From NCBI GenBank assembly GCA_965212195.1, contig CBDBUW010000010.1, forward strand, positions 62,001 to 126,000: a stretch of DNA of 64,000 nucleotides, given 5' to 3'. The number at the start of each line of letters is the position of its first letter. Positions within the stretch are counted from its first letter, which is position 1. Made by a program: the position numbers and the translations under genes. The notes under the pieces were generated by a model. That model was not told the origin of the DNA and made no database searches. It was given only the letters and a program-made list of their open reading frames with translations. This stretch comes from JAJCYK01 sp965212195. GTDB taxonomy: Bacteria; Bacteroidota; Bacteroidia; Cytophagales; Cyclobacteriaceae. Of this stretch, positions 62,458 through 64,000 are shown in pieces.

Positions 62458-63648
62458 ATGCAAATCAAAAACCACAGTATTAATTACGAGATGCTAATAA
62501 TTTCAATTCTTTCCATGCTATTTGTCAGCTGCAGTAACTGTGCGTCTAAATACTCTTATCGGACACCTGAATCTACTGGTGATGGGTTAAAAGTTGGCAC
62601 CCTGGAACAAGTTGGTATCGATTCATTAATGATAGCTAAAGCAATTGATTGTATTTACGAAAATAAGTACGATCAAGTGCACGCAATGCTAATTTATAAA
62701 GACCACATGCTTGTTTTTGAAGAGTACTTTGAGGGTAATAAGTATAAGTGGGACGGTCCGGACCATTATGGTGAAAGGATAAAGTGGGACAAAGACAGTA
62801 TGCATGTTATAATGTCATGTACGAAAAGTATTACTTCTGCCTGTATAGGTATTGCTGTTGATCAGGGCCATATTAATAGCGTGTACCAGTCTATTTTTAA
62901 TTACTTGCCTGATCATCAAAAGTTCAAAACAGATGGTAGGGAAATGATTACCATTGAACATCTTCTAACCATGACTTCTGGTTTAAAATGGGATGAGTGG
63001 AGTAGTGCTCATGGAACAACCGCAAATGACATTGACAAATTATACTTTGACTATCAAAGCGATCCGATATCGGGTGTTTTAGAAAAGTCACTTGAAGATA
63101 AACCGGGGGAAGTATTTACTTATAATGGGGGTGGCATGATAATTTTGGGGGAAATCTTAAAACATGCTACTAACATGAACATCGGGGATTTTTCAAAGGA
63201 GTACTTATTTAAACCTTTGGGAATTGATTCAGTTTATTGGTATCAATTTGAAAATGGAGCCTATGCATGTGACGGTTCCATAAAAATGACACCCCGTGAA
63301 ATGTTAAAATTTGGAGTGGCCTACTTAAACGGAGGCACATGGAATAACCAACGAATTTTATCCGCGGAATGGGTGGAAAACAGCAAAAAAACTTATAATA
63401 ATAACACAAGAATAAATATTCCTATAGATGATTCCGGCAGGAATGGTTATGCATATTCATGGTGGACCAATAGTGTATACATTTCAGGGGAAAAAGTAAA
63501 ATTATTTCAGGCAGGAGGATGGGGCGGCCAGGAAATAATAGTGTTCCCAGATCATAATATGGTAGTTGTATTTACGGGTGGAAATTACGTCGTTAAGAAA
63601 CATATCTACAAAATTCTTAAACGGTTTATTTTACCAGCACTTGAATGA
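62458..63648 (+). CDS. Class C beta-lactamase-related serine hydrolase
   Basis: 396 residues, signal with lipobox-like SCSNCAS near 24-30. Penicillin-binding/esterase fold: SCTKSITSACIG is SxxK with the nucleophilic Ser and Lys, FTYNGGGMIILGEIL is the YxN motif (Tyr-Asn), and FQAGGWGGQEIIVFP the C-terminal HxG/KTG equivalent as GGWGG. Class C beta-lactamase, esterase and D-peptidase functions are all possible; the third motif is more like esterases of family VIII than like AmpC. Cassette-like placement on the plus strand with AT-rich leader. Confidence 0.85.
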   Translation: MQIKNHSINYEMLIISILSMLFVSCSNCASKYSYRTPESTGDGLKVGTLEQVGIDSLMIAKAIDCIYENKYDQVHAMLIYKDHMLVFEEYFEGNKYKWDGPDHYGERIKWDKDSMHVIMSCTKSITSACIGIAVDQGHINSVYQSIFNYLPDHQKFKTDGREMITIEHLLTMTSGLKWDEWSSAHGTTANDIDKLYFDYQSDPISGVLEKSLEDKPGEVFTYNGGGMIILGEILKHATNMNIGDFSKEYLFKPLGIDSVYWYQFENGAYACDGSIKMTPREMLKFGVAYLNGGTWNNQRILSAEWVENSKKTYNNNTRINIPIDDSGRNGYAYSWWTNSVYISGEKVKLFQAGGWGGQEIIVFPDHNMVVVFTGGNYVVKKHIYKILKRFILPALE

Positions 63649-63677
63649 CATTGCGCTTGAAAAATTAAGAGTGAAGT

Positions 63678-63743
63678 GCCTAACTCACCATACACAACCG
63701 TTAGTTTGAACGGCCGCTCCTGGCCGAAAGCAGACCATCCTTC
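63678..63743. repeat. Dispersed element with short inverted repeat, after the beta-lactamase-like gene
   Basis: GCCTAAC (63678-63684) and CGTTAGT (63699-63705) form a small stem, followed directly by GAACGGCCGCTCCTGGCCG and AAAGCAGACCATCC, a copy of the dispersed element. It starts 30 bp after the stop codon, comparable with the position of the hairpin at 61997. Confidence 0.4.
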
Positions 63744-63833
63744 TACTCTGCCTTGGACTTCGCTGTGCTGTTACTGGTCCATGTCAATTTGAAGCTGGGA
63801 AATAACCTATATTTATGATTAACCTGCGTCAAC

Positions 63834-64000
63834 TTAACCCAAATCAGCAGCGGTGCTTATCATAGCGGCCAGAGAACGTTCCACATCATCATCGGTAGTG
63901 GCCCAACTGCTGACGCTGATGCGCATGGCTTTTTTGCCCTGCCAGGTGGTACCAGCCACCCAACAGGTACCGTCTTTTTGCAAAGACTCCATAATTTGAT
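63834..64000 (-). CDS. PLP-dependent amino acid decarboxylase family (partial)
   Basis: C-terminal ~55 residues, translated by me: LQKDGTCWVAGTTWQGKKAM then RISVSSWATTDDDVERSLAAM and ISTAADLG, then TAA. This is the terminal small domain of aromatic-L-amino-acid/aspartate decarboxylase-type group II PLP enzymes, where MRISVSSWATT is diagnostic. The catalytic Lys lies beyond the window. Substrate unknown. It marks the return to ordinary chromosome after the cassette-like region. Confidence 0.75.
   Translation of the reverse strand, partial: QIMESLQKDGTCWVAGTTWQGKKAMRISVSSWATTDDDVERSLAAMISTAADLG

Noticed and set aside
1..64000. tRNA, rRNA or CRISPR
   Set aside because: No cloverleaf, rRNA core motif or regularly spaced direct-repeat array was seen on reading; the recurring elements at 55.9-63.8 kb are irregularly spaced and inverted, unlike CRISPR.

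Overview
This window is chromosomal DNA of a Bacteroidota bacterium, probably an aerobic, polysaccharide- and organics-degrading member of the Saprospiria/Cytophagia type. Reasons: a type IX secretion C-terminal sorting domain (9213-10427), a promoter of the Bacteroidota form (-33 TTG, 19-bp spacer, -7 TACTTTTG) just before the ABC-F gene at 29076, many SusD-free but lipobox-rich secreted proteins, A-rich leaders in place of strong Shine-Dalgarno sites, and families typical of the phylum (DUF5117-type metalloprotease, membrane-anchored HTH regulators, DUF1761, DUF5367). Layout: 1-2062 holds the end of an aromatic/tryptophan catabolic operon on the minus strand (4-oxalocrotonate decarboxylase, IclR regulator, aminomuconate-semialdehyde-type dehydrogenase cut by the window edge). 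2143-9114 holds a membrane phosphoesterase, a Tas-type aldo/keto reductase, small membrane and lipoproteins, and a very large divergent M19-dipeptidase-like lipoprotein. 9213-12403 pairs a T9SS cargo protein with a two-gene trans-3-hydroxy-L-proline pathway (dehydratase plus pyrroline-2-carboxylate reductase). 13944-20322 is a five-gene minus-strand operon of the PSD1/cytochrome-domain, DUF1501 and double DUF1080 type. 20548-31961 holds a phosphodiesterase, homocysteine methyltransferase with YwbE, a TspO-like protein, an unusual DUF4242-cyclase-AraC regulator beside a secreted DUF4242 protein, a membrane-tethered regulator divergent from a secreted concanavalin-like protein, a YbiT-type ABC-F protein with a degenerate second Walker A, and phenylacetate-CoA ligase. 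32668-55819 is dominated by secreted and periplasmic oxidative or hydrolytic functions: a sortilin-like BNR protein, two independent IorAB-type molybdenum hydroxylases, a DUF5117-type protease, Ada, an N-acyl-D-amino-acid deacylase lacking its usual metal ligands with an arylamine N-acetyltransferase, ribokinase with a GRP sugar transporter, a PQQ alcohol dehydrogenase with fused cytochrome c, and a PIG-L deacetylase. From about 55.8 kb to 63.8 kb the character changes: all genes are on the plus strand, are separated by 450-640 bp of AT-rich spacer, and the spacers carry a recurring imperfect element related to TCCGCT-TTGGGTCGTAAGC, two attC-like hairpins (56212-56264 and 61997-62081), inverted repeats that bracket single genes, and a decayed tyrosine-recombinase fragment (60988-61257, not annotatable as an intact frame). 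This looks like an accessory gene-cassette region and is the most promising candidate for something undescribed. The window closes in the 3' end of a PLP-dependent decarboxylase on the minus strand. No rRNA, tRNA or CRISPR array was seen.
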